A stretch of DNA of 64,000 bases from an uncultured Bacteroidota bacterium (lineage in GTDB: Bacteria > Bacteroidota > Bacteroidia > Flavobacteriales > Flavobacteriaceae): positions 85,608 to 149,607 of the forward strand of contig CACEGG010000003.1 in NCBI GenBank assembly GCA_902559035.1. The letters run 5' to 3'. The position numbers and the translations under genes are program-made. Shown here piece by piece: positions 41,530 through 51,718 of the stretch; position 1 is the first letter of the stretch; the number at the start of each line of letters is the position of its first letter. Under the pieces are notes generated by a model that was given only the letters and a program-made list of their open reading frames with translations, did no database searches and had not been told where the DNA came from.

Positions 41530-44064
41530 TTAATTAATTTGATTAATTGCTAAAATTAAAGTTGCCAACCCTGTTGTAAAACTTAATAATTGATTAGCTG
41601 CAATTGGGTTTTTTAAGGGCTTTTTTGGAACTATTACCTCAGAACCAGGCTCAGCTTTTGGGTATATATTAAAAAACAGGAATTTTTTGGTTCTGGCTAC
41701 ATCACCATTAGCATAAACAATATAGGTATCGGAGCGTTTTGCTTTATTATCAAAACCTCCCGATGAGTTAATATAATATTTCAAGCTTTTATTGGGAATA
41801 AATCTTACAGTAGTAGGGTATAATAATTCTCCTCTGAGTCTAACTGTTTCTAATTTTTTTGGTACAACTATAACATCACCCTCCTTTAGCAATAAGTCTG
41901 ATTTAGATTTTGGTGATTTAATAATTGCCTCTAAATCAATACCAATCGCTTCTGATTTTGAAATAGGAATATCACCCTGAACTGAATTCTTTTTTATAAT
42001 TTCAGAAATTCTTTCAGTTTTAGCATAACTGCCAAGATTTTTACTGTCATTTTTTTGAGCCTCAAGATTCTTTAAATCCTCATCAATTCTTTGAATTAAT
42101 AAAACTTCCGATTCAGTTAAAGTTCCTTTCTTAGATAAAACTTTACTTTTAAGATCATTAAGGTTTTTTATTTTTTTTGTTAAATCAGACTTTATTTCAG
42201 CAAATTCTGTCAGTCTAATGAGTGTTGCTCCCTTTAAATAAGCCATATTTTTAAACCCACCTGATCTGTTAATTAAATCAGATATTCTTTCATTTTTTGA
42301 TGAGATAGCGTACTTTCCAGGATACATTACTTCACCCTCAACTCTAGCATATTGTTGCACGTAAAAATTTGGATTTTTTCTAACTATAACCTGATCGAAA
42401 GGTTTTATAGTTAATGAACTTTTATTAATATTTTTATTTAAATCAAAAGTTAAAATTTCAGTAATATTATTATCATTTAATTCGTTTACTGACAACCTTC
42501 TGTTAATTTCAATCCTACTGGAAGATGCGTTTTCTTTAAAACCTCCTGCAAGTAAAATTAAATCAGAAACAGAGAGGTTTTCTGAATATGGGAAAACTCC
42601 AGGATTATTTATCTCGCCCATAATTTCAACATAATTGTCTTCACTCAAATCGTTTAAAGAAAGAATATTTAATACATCTTCTTCTTTTAAAAGAAAAGAA
42701 GGTTTATTCATTTCATTTTGAAGATCTAATGTAATTGTAGTCGTTGAATAGTCTTTATTTGTTCGAGTTACGTAGGCCTTTTCATAATAAACATCACTTT
42801 TTAAACCTCCTGCCTTTTCAACTAAATCTTTAATTGACATACCATCATAAACAGAAAAAGTTCCAGGTCTATAAACTGCTCCACTAACTATAACTCTATT
42901 GTTGTATTTTTCTATTATTTTATCTACTTGATACTTGTCACCAGTCATAGGTTTAAAAAACTGAAATTGATCTGAATTTATATCAACTATTTTTAACTCT
43001 CCATCAATTATTCTTGTTAGTTTAATTGATTTTTTAAATGCATTTTCAGAAAGTCCACCAGAGTATGATAGGAGGTCTGCTAGGGTCTCGTCATTTTTAG
43101 TTTCAAATTTACCAGGTATTTTTACTGCTCCTTCAATTGTTACTCTGTTGGTGTAGGGGCCAACTACAATAAGGTCATTATTTTCTAATCTTATATTTGA
43201 ACTACCATCACCTTTATTTAAGAATTTATAAACATCCACTGTGTTCACTAATTTATTGTTCCTGTAGAGTTTTATTTCTCTTAAAGTTGCTTTTTCGGTA
43301 ATACCACCAGCAACATAAATAGCATTGTATACAGTATTAAAAGCACTAAAATTATAAGTTCCAGGAAGGTTTACTTCACCAACAATATTAACTCTAACGG
43401 CTCTTGGTATTCCAACAGAAATATTAACAAAAGTTGTTTTATTATTGATACCGGTATAAATTGTTTTAAATCTGGAAAGCAGTCTCTTCTTTGCATTCTT
43501 CAGAGATAATCCGTTTAGATTTACAGGACCAATATTTTCAAGAATGACATCTCCGTCAGGACTTACCTCAGATTGATAATAATTTTCAGACTGACCATAA
43601 ATATCAATAAACAACTTGTCTCCAGGACCTATAACATAATCTAGTGGAGTGGGAATATTTAAATTAGACTGGAAAGATAAAAATGTATTTCCCCTAAAAA
43701 CATTAAATCCATAAATATCGGAATTACTAGTCTCTCTAAAAATCTCCATCTCCTCAGTCCATCTTTGTCTTAATCTGGTATCTTCTAAAGGGGTGCTTGC
43801 GTTTTGAGAAACTCTACTGATAGTTTCAGTAGATTTAAATTTTTTATCTAATTCATTTATTTCAGAGGGATCCATACCCTGCTCTTTAGCCATTCTCAAT
43901 AAATCAAACTGAGTATACCCCTGCGAACCAGCTCTTCTTAATAATAAATCTATTTGAGTATTATTTAAATCAGAAAAATTAATATTTGATAAATCAGAAA
44001 AATTTTGTGAATAATTCTGAAATGAGAACAAAAAACATATTAATAAAATATAATATCTTAACAT
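41530..44064 (-). CDS. polysaccharide export protein with repeated SLBB domains (Wza-like)
   Basis: LDYVIGPGDKLFIDIYGQSE, multiple V.I.GEVNLPGTY/GEINNPGVF/GEVMYPGKY SLBB repeats. Confidence 0.92.
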   Translation of the reverse strand: MLRYYILLICFLFSFQNYSQNFSDLSNINFSDLNNTQIDLLLRRAGSQGYTQFDLLRMAKEQGMDPSEINELDKKFKSTETISRVSQNASTPLEDTRLRQRWTEEMEIFRETSNSDIYGFNVFRGNTFLSFQSNLNIPTPLDYVIGPGDKLFIDIYGQSENYYQSEVSPDGDVILENIGPVNLNGLSLKNAKKRLLSRFKTIYTGINNKTTFVNISVGIPRAVRVNIVGEVNLPGTYNFSAFNTVYNAIYVAGGITEKATLREIKLYRNNKLVNTVDVYKFLNKGDGSSNIRLENNDLIVVGPYTNRVTIEGAVKIPGKFETKNDETLADLLSYSGGLSENAFKKSIKLTRIIDGELKIVDINSDQFQFFKPMTGDKYQVDKIIEKYNNRVIVSGAVYRPGTFSVYDGMSIKDLVEKAGGLKSDVYYEKAYVTRTNKDYSTTTITLDLQNEMNKPSFLLKEEDVLNILSLNDLSEDNYVEIMGEINNPGVFPYSENLSVSDLILLAGGFKENASSSRIEINRRLSVNELNDNNITEILTFDLNKNINKSSLTIKPFDQVIVRKNPNFYVQQYARVEGEVMYPGKYAISSKNERISDLINRSGGFKNMAYLKGATLIRLTEFAEIKSDLTKKIKNLNDLKSKVLSKKGTLTESEVLLIQRIDEDLKNLEAQKNDSKNLGSYAKTERISEIIKKNSVQGDIPISKSEAIGIDLEAIIKSPKSKSDLLLKEGDVIVVPKKLETVRLRGELLYPTTVRFIPNKSLKYYINSSGGFDNKAKRSDTYIVYANGDVARTKKFLFFNIYPKAEPGSEVIVPKKPLKNPIAANQLLSFTTGLATLILAINQIN

Positions 44065-44159
44065 TTTTAGTTTATTGGAAAGACGAATATACTGAAAAAG
44101 TGCTTATTTTAGATTTAACTTTTAGATTAATAAAGATTTAGCTAACATTAACACAGCCA

Positions 44160-44762
44160 ATGATTAAATATATTTTATCCTGTTTTTTACTGTTATTCTT
44201 AAATTTGAGTAATTCACAAACTGAACTAAAATTTAACCTTGCTTCAGCTCTTATATTAACACCAAATATTGGAATTGAAGTTCAACTTTCAGAAAAAATT
44301 GGGTATCAGTTAGATACTAGTGCTACATTTTTTGATAACATTGAAGGTTCCCCTTTTCAAACCACTCAAATTTTTAATGAAATTAGATACTACCCTAAAC
44401 TAAAAGAAGGTAAAAATAAACGCTCTTTTTTCATCGGTCCTCACGTTGGATATGGAATGTTTACCCTCAGAATTCCAAAATTTATAACCTCAATTGTTGA
44501 TACTGAGTTAAAAGAGGAAGGCAGTTATCAATCTGGAAGAAATGCTTATTACGGGATAACAATTGGAAAGAAAATCCCTCTAAAAAATACCAAATTTAAT
44601 CTAGAATTATTTATCGGAGGAGGAAGTTCGCAGTCCAATTACAAATACTATAATAAAGAAGGGAATAGAATTTTTGAGAATCCTGATATTGAGAAAAACT
44701 TTAACCAAAGTGGTGAAGAACTAGTTTATAAGGGTGGGCTAATGCTTACTTACAGGCTGTAA
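44160..44762 (+). CDS. outer-membrane/secreted protein of unknown function
   Basis: Signal peptide MIKYILSCFLLLFLNLSNSQ, alternating beta-rich body ending in LMLTYRL (aromatic/beta C-terminus). Confidence 0.6.
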   Translation: MIKYILSCFLLLFLNLSNSQTELKFNLASALILTPNIGIEVQLSEKIGYQLDTSATFFDNIEGSPFQTTQIFNEIRYYPKLKEGKNKRSFFIGPHVGYGMFTLRIPKFITSIVDTELKEEGSYQSGRNAYYGITIGKKIPLKNTKFNLELFIGGGSSQSNYKYYNKEGNRIFENPDIEKNFNQSGEELVYKGGLMLTYRL

Positions 44763-46127
44763 TTATCTAAATCTTAAAACTCCTTTAAATAAAATTAAAA
44801 TAGTTCTAATTACAATTTTTAAATCTAAAAAAATACTCCAATTTTTAAAGTAAAAAACATCCATTTTTACTCTATGACTCATTTCTTGAAATGAAGATAT
44901 AAAACCTGAATGACCTAAACTCTGCGCTAAACCTGTTATTCCAGGCTTATAGCGATGTCTTTTTTCAAAATTTTTAACTTTAGATCTGTATTCTTTATTT
45001 AAATTGATAGGGTGAGGTCTAGGTCCGACTACAGACATATCGCCAAAGAAAACATTAATAAATTGAGGCATTTCATCAAGAGTACTTAATCTTAAAAATT
45101 TACCAAATTTTGTAAGCCTCTCATCGTTATCATCTGCCATTTTAGTGTCAGACATGGAATTTGGAACCATTGTTCTAAACTTAATACATTCAAATATTTT
45201 ACCTCTATATCCCTCTCTTTTTTGAATAAAAAATACAGGACCTTTTGAAGATAATTTTATGATTATTCCAATTATTGGAGTCAACCATGAAAGAATTAGA
45301 GTTAGAACTAAAAATGAAAAAAGTATATCAAAAGATCTTTTTATATAAAGATTAAATACATTGTCAAGAGGAAGTTTATTTATACTTATGTAAGGAACTG
45401 TTGAAATTTTGGATATAAAAAAGTTTTTGTAATCGTGGAAAGCTAAATCAGGTATAGAACTAACCTTGATATTTAATTTATCCGCAATTTCTATTATTTT
45501 TTCCTGAGTTTTCAGTTTAACTTTTTGAGAAAAAAAAATTCTGTCATATTTTTTAATAACACTTTCATCTAAATCAGTAAACTTACCTAAATATGGAACA
45601 GAACTTAGCTTGAATTTAGAATTATAAGTATATATGCCATCAGCTCTGTAACCTAACTCTGGAAATTTTAAAATTTCATCATACAATTGAGAAACCTGAT
45701 TATTATTTCCAATAATTAGACACCTCAAAATATTTCCTCCAGTAGCCCTATATTTTTCTAAAATTGTATCTACAGTTAGCTTATATAAAAGCATTAAAAA
45801 ATAAAATAGAGCAGCAGCAATTATTATTGTAAGTAAATAAAATTCCATTCTATAAAAGAGTAAGTTCAAAATAGAAACAAAACCGCTAAACAGAAACAGA
45901 CTCTTTAGAGTAGATTTAATTAAATTCCATTTTTTGATATCACGTCCTACTACATGAGACTTAAGTGCAATTGATATTAAAAACCAAAATGCTATGAAAA
46001 GATTATTTACATAAGTCCATTTAGTATGTGTGAATGCAAGCATAATATTAGTAGATATAATAATCACTAAAAATTCACCTAAATAATATAGAATTGGAAA
46101 ATAAAAACTGAATCTACTTTTTGACAT
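44763..46127 (-). CDS. undecaprenyl-phosphate hexose phosphotransferase (WbaP/WcaJ-like, full length)
   Basis: N-terminal TM region plus FFIQKREGYRGKIFECIKFRTMVPNS, LRLSTLDEMPQFINVFFGDMSVVGPRPHP. Start ATG at 46127 preferred over TTG at 46136. Confidence 0.92.
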   Translation of the reverse strand: MSKSRFSFYFPILYYLGEFLVIIISTNIMLAFTHTKWTYVNNLFIAFWFLISIALKSHVVGRDIKKWNLIKSTLKSLFLFSGFVSILNLLFYRMEFYLLTIIIAAALFYFLMLLYKLTVDTILEKYRATGGNILRCLIIGNNNQVSQLYDEILKFPELGYRADGIYTYNSKFKLSSVPYLGKFTDLDESVIKKYDRIFFSQKVKLKTQEKIIEIADKLNIKVSSIPDLAFHDYKNFFISKISTVPYISINKLPLDNVFNLYIKRSFDILFSFLVLTLILSWLTPIIGIIIKLSSKGPVFFIQKREGYRGKIFECIKFRTMVPNSMSDTKMADDNDERLTKFGKFLRLSTLDEMPQFINVFFGDMSVVGPRPHPINLNKEYRSKVKNFEKRHRYKPGITGLAQSLGHSGFISSFQEMSHRVKMDVFYFKNWSIFLDLKIVIRTILILFKGVLRFR

Positions 46128-46133
46128 ACTTAA

Positions 46134-46141
46134 CAAATATA
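46134..46141 (-). promoter_or_regulatory. possible Bacteroidetes -7 box (TATATTTG) for the WbaP-like gene
   Basis: Reverse strand TATATTTG matches TAnnTTTG; no clear TTG element at N19. Confidence 0.3.
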
Positions 46142-46199
46142 AAACTTTTTAAAAATTCATCCTTGCTAGGATGTTTTATATTTTATTTTCGTTAGTTAG

Positions 46200-46281
46200 T
46201 ACTTCGGGTGGGAATCGAACCCACACTCTTGAAAGAACTGGATTTTGAATCCAGCGCGTCTACCAATTCCGCCACCGAAGC
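46200..46281 (-). tRNA. tRNA-Leu (anticodon CAA)
   Basis: Reverse strand GCTTCGGTGGCGGAATTGGTAGACGCGCTGGATTCAAAATCCAG...GTGTGGGTTCGATTCCCACCCGAAGTA; class II long variable arm; CTGGA-TTCAAAA-TCCAG anticodon stem-loop. Confidence 0.95.
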
Positions 46282-46326
46282 AAGGAGCGCAAAAATATAA
46301 AAAATATATATTATACCTACATAAAT

Positions 46327-46356
46327 TATGTATCCTAAAATAAATTAGTAAATTTG
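46327..46356 (+). promoter_or_regulatory. possible Bacteroidetes-type promoter upstream of prs
   Basis: TAAATTTG (TAnnTTTG) at 46349-46356; weak upstream element; 19 nt to the prs ATG. Confidence 0.45.
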
Positions 46357-46375
46357 CCGTCCATTATTAGAAGAA

Positions 46376-47317
46376 ATGTCTAAAAATATTACAGAAGCTA
46401 AAATTTTCGCTTGTAGACAAAGCCAAGCTATTGGAAAAAACATAGCAGATGCATATGGAGTCAAACTTGGAAATGTAATTTTCCATTCTTTTAGTGATGG
46501 AGAATTTCAGCCATCTTTCGAAGAGTCAATTCGTGGAAGCAGAATTTTTTTAATTGGTTCCACTCATCCTAGTTCTGAAAACTTGATGGAACTTTTACTT
46601 ATGATTGATGCTGCCAAGAGGGCATCAGCTAGACACATTACAGCTGTAATGCCTTACTTTGGATGGGCTAGACAGGACAGAAAAGATAAACCAAGAGTTC
46701 CTATAGGTGCAAAATTAATTGCTAAATTATTAGAATCTGCAGGCGCAACTAGGATTATAACAATGGATCTTCATGCTGATCAAATACAAGGTTTTTTTGA
46801 AAAGCCTGTTGATCATCTTTATGCATCAACAATATTTATTCCTTATTTAGAAAATTTAAAATTAGATAATCTAACAATTGCATCTCCTGATATGGGAGGT
46901 TCAAAAAGAGCTTATGCTTATTCTAAGTTTTTAAAAAGTGATGTAGTTATTTGCTACAAGCAAAGAAAAAAAGCAAACATAATTTCTCACATGGAATTAA
47001 TTGGAAATGTAGAAGGAAAAAATGTTGTTCTTGTTGACGATATGGTTGACACTGCCGGGACACTTACAACAGCTGCTGACCTAATGATGGAAAGAGGAGC
47101 AAAATCTGTAAGAGCAATTTGTACTCATCCATTATTGTCAGGGAAAGCATATGAAAGAATTGAAAATTCGAAATTAAAAGAACTTATTATTTCTGATAGC
47201 ATTGAAATCAAAAATAAATCTAAAAAAATTAAAGTTTTATCCTCAGCAAATCTTTTCGCTGAAGTGATGAAAAACGTTCATAATAATCAATCAATAAACC
47301 CATTTTTTATAAAATAA
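46376..47317 (+). CDS. prs: ribose-phosphate pyrophosphokinase
   Basis: FSDGEFQPSFEESIRGSRIFLIGSTH, YFGWARQDRKDKPRVPIGAKL, MDLHADQIQGFF, VVLVDDMVDTAGTL. Confidence 0.97.
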   Translation: MSKNITEAKIFACRQSQAIGKNIADAYGVKLGNVIFHSFSDGEFQPSFEESIRGSRIFLIGSTHPSSENLMELLLMIDAAKRASARHITAVMPYFGWARQDRKDKPRVPIGAKLIAKLLESAGATRIITMDLHADQIQGFFEKPVDHLYASTIFIPYLENLKLDNLTIASPDMGGSKRAYAYSKFLKSDVVICYKQRKKANIISHMELIGNVEGKNVVLVDDMVDTAGTLTTAADLMMERGAKSVRAICTHPLLSGKAYERIENSKLKELIISDSIEIKNKSKKIKVLSSANLFAEVMKNVHNNQSINPFFIK

Positions 47318-47320
47318 ACC

Positions 47321-48010
47321 ATGAAATCAATTACAATCAACGGATCTAAAAGAGAACACGTGGGCAAAGTAGCTACTAAAGCCTTGCGTAATGCTGGAAA
47401 GGTGCCTTGCGTTATATACGGAGGAGAAAGTCCAGTACATTTTTCAGCAGAAGAATTAGCTTTTTCAAAACTAGTATATACAGGAGATGCACATACTGTT
47501 GTTGTTGTTTTGGAGGACGGAACTAAAATCGATGCGGTAATGCAAGATATTCAATTCCACCCTGTTTCTGATAAAATTTTACATGTAGATTTCTTCCAAT
47601 TACACCCTGGTAAAGAAATTAATATGATCATTCCTGTTAAAGTAGAGGGAACTGCACCTGGAGTAAAAGATCAAGGTGGATTACTTTCTAGAAACAAGAG
47701 AAAACTTACGGTTAGAGCTATTCCTAAAAATCTTCCAGATTTTCTTACGGCTGATATTTCTAAACTAAAATTAAATGATTCAATTACAGTTGCTGACCTT
47801 TCTGAGGAAACATTTAAAATCTTACATCCTGACACTCAAGTAGTTTGTCAAGTTAAAATGTCTAGAGCTTCAATGTCTATTGATGAAGGTGATGATGAAG
47901 AAGGTGAAGAAGGTGAAGTAGCTGAAGGTGCTGAAGGAGCTGAAGGAGCTGCAAAAGAATCCTCTTCTGAAGGTGCTGAGGCTGGAAAAGAAGAAGCAAA
48001 ATCTGAATAA
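47321..48010 (+). CDS. rplY: 50S ribosomal protein L25 (Ctc form) with acidic low-complexity tail
   Basis: [45 protein letters not shown]; tail [25 protein letters not shown]. Confidence 0.95.
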   Translation: MKSITINGSKREHVGKVATKALRNAGKVPCVIYGGESPVHFSAEELAFSKLVYTGDAHTVVVVLEDGTKIDAVMQDIQFHPVSDKILHVDFFQLHPGKEINMIIPVKVEGTAPGVKDQGGLLSRNKRKLTVRAIPKNLPDFLTADISKLKLNDSITVADLSEETFKILHPDTQVVCQVKMSRASMSIDEGDDEEGEEGEVAEGAEGAEGAAKESSSEGAEAGKEEAKSE

Positions 48011-48029
48011 TTTCAGGTTTTAAAATCTT

Positions 48030-48070
48030 AAAGCATCTCATTTAAGACTATTTGAGATGCTTTTTTTATT
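48030..48070 (+). terminator. Rho-independent terminator after rplY
   Basis: AAAGCATCTCA ... TGAGATGCTTT inverted repeat (11 bp arms) followed by T-rich TTTTATTTTT. Confidence 0.85.
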
Positions 48071-48091
48071 TTTAATAAAAAATCTACCGAC

Positions 48092-48700
48092 TTGAATTGG
48101 CTTAATTTCTTTGGCTGGAAAAAAAATAATTTGGAAATGAAAAAATTTCTAATAGTTGGAATTGGAAATATTGGAAAAGAATATGATAACACCAGACATA
48201 ATGTTGGTTTTCAAATCTTAGACTATATCTCTAAAGAATTTCAACAAGATTTTGAGACTGTCAAATATGGTCAAATTTCTAAATTTAGAATTAAAGGTAA
48301 ATCTATTATACTTTTAAAACCCTCAACTTATGTCAATTTATCAGGAAAAGCTGTAAGCTATTGGTTGAAAAAAGAAAAGATAGGTATTAATAATTTATTT
48401 GTTATTTCAGACGACCTAAATCTTGACTTTGGAAAAATTCGAATAAAAACTAAAGGAACTGATGGAGGCCATAATGGTTTAAAAGATATCTCCAAAGTTC
48501 TAGGAACAAATGACTATAGCAGATTCAGATTTGGAATTGGGGGAAATTTTCCAAAAGGCAGACAATCTGATTATGTTCTTTCTAAATGGAATAGTGATGA
48601 GATAGCAGAATTTATTACACTTGAAACTCATTTTATTGAACTTTTTAAATCTTATCTACTTGAGGGTATTGATATAACTATGAATAAATTCAATGGTTAA
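48092..48700 (+). CDS. pth: peptidyl-tRNA hydrolase (TTG start, or ATG at 48137)
   Basis: KKFLIVGIGNIGKEYDNTRHNVGFQILD, LLKPSTYVNLSGKAV, GTDGGHNGLKDI. Confidence 0.95.
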   Translation: MNWLNFFGWKKNNLEMKKFLIVGIGNIGKEYDNTRHNVGFQILDYISKEFQQDFETVKYGQISKFRIKGKSIILLKPSTYVNLSGKAVSYWLKKEKIGINNLFVISDDLNLDFGKIRIKTKGTDGGHNGLKDISKVLGTNDYSRFRFGIGGNFPKGRQSDYVLSKWNSDEIAEFITLETHFIELFKSYLLEGIDITMNKFNG

Positions 48701-48702
48701 TA

Positions 48703-49629
48703 ATGAAAATATTTAATAACATAAATGAATTTAATTGTAAAAAATCTACAATTATAACTATTGGAACATTTGATGGGGTTCACTTAGGTCATCAAAAAAT
48801 CTTAAAAAAGCTTAACGTTGAAGCTGAAAATAATAGACTAGAATCTAGTGTGCTTACATTTTTCCCTCACCCAAGAACAGTTCTAAATCCTGATTCTACA
48901 CTAAAACTTATTAATACTATCGAAGAAAGGATAAGTCTTTTTAAAAAATCAAAAATTGATAATTTGATTGTCCATCCTTTTACTAAGAGTTTTTCAGAAC
49001 TTGATTCTGAGGAGTATGTAAAAAATATTTTAGTTGATCAGCTGAAGGCGAAAATTGTTCTAATAGGGTACGATCATAAATTTGGGAAAAATAGAACTGC
49101 AGATATTAACAATTTAAAAGAGTATGGAATAAAATACAACTTTGAAGTTATTGAAATAAAAGCTGAAGAGATTAATGATATTGCTATTAGTTCAACTAAA
49201 ATTAGAAATTCAATAAATGAAGGTGATATTCAGCTTACTAACTCTTATTTAGGATATGAGTTTTCTTTCTTTGGAAAAGTTGTAAAAGGAAACAGTATTG
49301 GAAAAACACTTGGGTTTCCTACTGCCAATATTAAAATTGGAACTGATCTTAAATTAATTCCTAAAAACGGAGTGTACTTGATTTGCACAATTATCAATCA
49401 AAAAATAATTTTTGGCATGATGAATATCGGAATAAAACCTACAACCAATGAAAATACAAAATCTATTGAGGTTAATTTATTTGATTTTAATCAAGATTTA
49501 TATGATACAAATATCACTATATACATAAAACAATTTTTAAGAGAAGAAATAAAATTTGATTCAATGAATGAATTAAAATTACAAATTGAAAAAGATAAAA
49601 TAACCTGTAATTCTATTATTAATAATTAA
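48703..49629 (+). CDS. ribF: bifunctional riboflavin kinase/FAD synthetase
   Basis: IGTFDGVHLGHQKIL, FFPHPRTVL, ISSTKIRNSINEGDI, GKTLGFPTANI. Confidence 0.96.
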   Translation: MKIFNNINEFNCKKSTIITIGTFDGVHLGHQKILKKLNVEAENNRLESSVLTFFPHPRTVLNPDSTLKLINTIEERISLFKKSKIDNLIVHPFTKSFSELDSEEYVKNILVDQLKAKIVLIGYDHKFGKNRTADINNLKEYGIKYNFEVIEIKAEEINDIAISSTKIRNSINEGDIQLTNSYLGYEFSFFGKVVKGNSIGKTLGFPTANIKIGTDLKLIPKNGVYLICTIINQKIIFGMMNIGIKPTTNENTKSIEVNLFDFNQDLYDTNITIYIKQFLREEIKFDSMNELKLQIEKDKITCNSIINN

Positions 49630-49674
49630 CCTAATCTTTTAAGTAATAATCCATTAACTTTATAAAAAAATTTA

Positions 49675-50940
49675 ATGCTACGAGTATCTGATATAAACGA
49701 GAATATTGATAATATAAGTTTGTTATTATCCAAAAGAAATATTGATGTAAAGGATAAGCTTGTTGAAATTTTAAAAATTGATAAATCAAGAAGGTCTATT
49801 CAATCTGAACTTGATGGTGTTTTAGCTGAATCAAACAAATTAGCTAAAGAAATAGGGGATTTATTTAAGAGTGGACAAGCTGAAAAAGCATCAATTTTAA
49901 AAGAAAAAGCAAGTTCTTTAAAACCAAAAAGTAAAAGCCTTTCTGAAAAACTTTCTTCTGAATCTGAAAGACTCAAATCTCTTTTACTTGACATTCCAAA
50001 TGTTCCAAATAAACTAGTTCCAACCGGTTCTAGTGAAGAAGATAATTTGGAGATTTTTAAAAATGGTAATATTCCTGATTTAAATACTACTGCTTTACCC
50101 CATTGGGAGTTAGCGTCAAAATATGATATAATCGATTTTGATCTTGGAAATAAGATTACTGGGGCAGGATTCCCAGTTTACAAAAACAAAGGAGCAAAAC
50201 TACAAAGAGCCTTGATTAATTATTTTATTGATAAAAATACCGAAGCAGGATATAAAGAAATTCAAGTTCCAATTCTAATTAATGAAGATTCAGGTATGGG
50301 TACGGGTCAACTTCCAGATAAAGAAGGTCAAATGTACCATATTACTAATGACAATCTTTATTTAGCACCTACCGCTGAAGTACCAGTTACAAATATTTAC
50401 AGAGATTCTATTATTAAGTCTTCAGAACTTCCAATACGCCTTACTAGTTATACTCCTTGTTTTCGTCGAGAAGCCGGAAGTTATGGAGCTCATGTTAGAG
50501 GTTTAAATCGATTACACCAGTTTGATAAAGTTGAGATTGTAAGAATTGAACAACCTGAGAATTCTTATTCTGCTTTAGAAGAAATGGTAGATCATGTAAA
50601 AGGAATTTTAGATGAACTTGAACTACCTTATAGAGTATTAAGGTTATGTGGGGGAGATCTTGGATTCACCTCGTGCTTGACTTATGATTTTGAGGTATAT
50701 TCTGCAGCTCAAAAAAAATGGTTAGAAGTCAGTTCAGTTTCAAATTTCGAAACATTTCAAGCTAATAGACTGAAGTTGAGAATTGACAATAACGGAACTA
50801 AAAGTTTAGCACATACTCTTAATGGTAGCTCACTGGCTCTTCCTAGGATAGTCGCTTGTATATTAGAAAATTTTCAAACTGAAAATTCAATTAAAATCCC
50901 CCAGGCATTAATTAATTACACTGGTTTTGAAGAAATATAA
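49675..50940 (+). CDS. serS: seryl-tRNA synthetase
   Basis: LAPTAEVPVTNIYRD, PCFRREAGSYGAHVRGLNRLHQFDKVE, NGSSLALPRIVACILENFQ. Confidence 0.97.
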   Translation: MLRVSDINENIDNISLLLSKRNIDVKDKLVEILKIDKSRRSIQSELDGVLAESNKLAKEIGDLFKSGQAEKASILKEKASSLKPKSKSLSEKLSSESERLKSLLLDIPNVPNKLVPTGSSEEDNLEIFKNGNIPDLNTTALPHWELASKYDIIDFDLGNKITGAGFPVYKNKGAKLQRALINYFIDKNTEAGYKEIQVPILINEDSGMGTGQLPDKEGQMYHITNDNLYLAPTAEVPVTNIYRDSIIKSSELPIRLTSYTPCFRREAGSYGAHVRGLNRLHQFDKVEIVRIEQPENSYSALEEMVDHVKGILDELELPYRVLRLCGGDLGFTSCLTYDFEVYSAAQKKWLEVSSVSNFETFQANRLKLRIDNNGTKSLAHTLNGSSLALPRIVACILENFQTENSIKIPQALINYTGFEEI

Positions 50941-51718
50941 TTCCACAATTAAACCAAAAAAAAGATTAGGCCAACACTTTCTGGAAAGTTCTGAAATTGC
51001 AAAAAAAATTGTGGATTGTTTAGATTGTAATGATATTAATACAATTATTGAGATTGGCCCTGGTATGGGTATACTTACAAATCATATTATTAAACTTTCA
51101 AAAAACTCTTTTTTTATAGAAATTGATAATGAGTCAGTAGATTATTTAAAAAAAGAATTTAGTGAAATAGAACACTCTATAATTCAAGAAGATTTTTTAA
51201 AAATAGATTTAAAAAAATTTAAGTCTCCACTAGCTATTATCGGTAACTTTCCTTACAATATATCATCTCAAATTGTATTTAAAATAATTGAACATAAGAA
51301 TACTGTTGAAACTTTAGTTGGAATGTTTCAACTTGAGGTCGCCAAAAGGATTTGTGAGAAACCTGGATCAAAATCCTACGGAATTTTATCTGTATTGGTT
51401 CAAGCTTATTATGAAACAAGTTTTGAGTTTTTACTTGAACCGACTTATTTTAATCCTCCACCAAAAGTTAACTCAGGGGTCATTACTCTAAAAAGAAAGA
51501 AACAGTTAGAATTAAAATGTAATGAAGCTTTATTTTTTAAAGTGGTTAAAACCTCATTCCAGCAAAGAAGAAAAACAATTAGAAATAGTCTAAAAGTTTT
51601 TAATTTAAGTAATAATATAAAAGAAGATGTTATCTTTGGAAAGCGTCCAGAGACGTTAAGTGTTGATGATTTTATACACCTAACTAATATTATTGCTAAT
51701 GAAAACATTTCAACTTAG
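50927..51718 (+). CDS. rsmA: 16S rRNA dimethyladenosine transferase
   Basis: KKRLGQHFLESSEIAKKIV, EIGPGMGILTNHI, IIGNFPYNISSQIVFKI. Confidence 0.97.
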   Translation: MKKYNSTIKPKKRLGQHFLESSEIAKKIVDCLDCNDINTIIEIGPGMGILTNHIIKLSKNSFFIEIDNESVDYLKKEFSEIEHSIIQEDFLKIDLKKFKSPLAIIGNFPYNISSQIVFKIIEHKNTVETLVGMFQLEVAKRICEKPGSKSYGILSVLVQAYYETSFEFLLEPTYFNPPPKVNSGVITLKRKKQLELKCNEALFFKVVKTSFQQRRKTIRNSLKVFNLSNNIKEDVIFGKRPETLSVDDFIHLTNIIANENIST

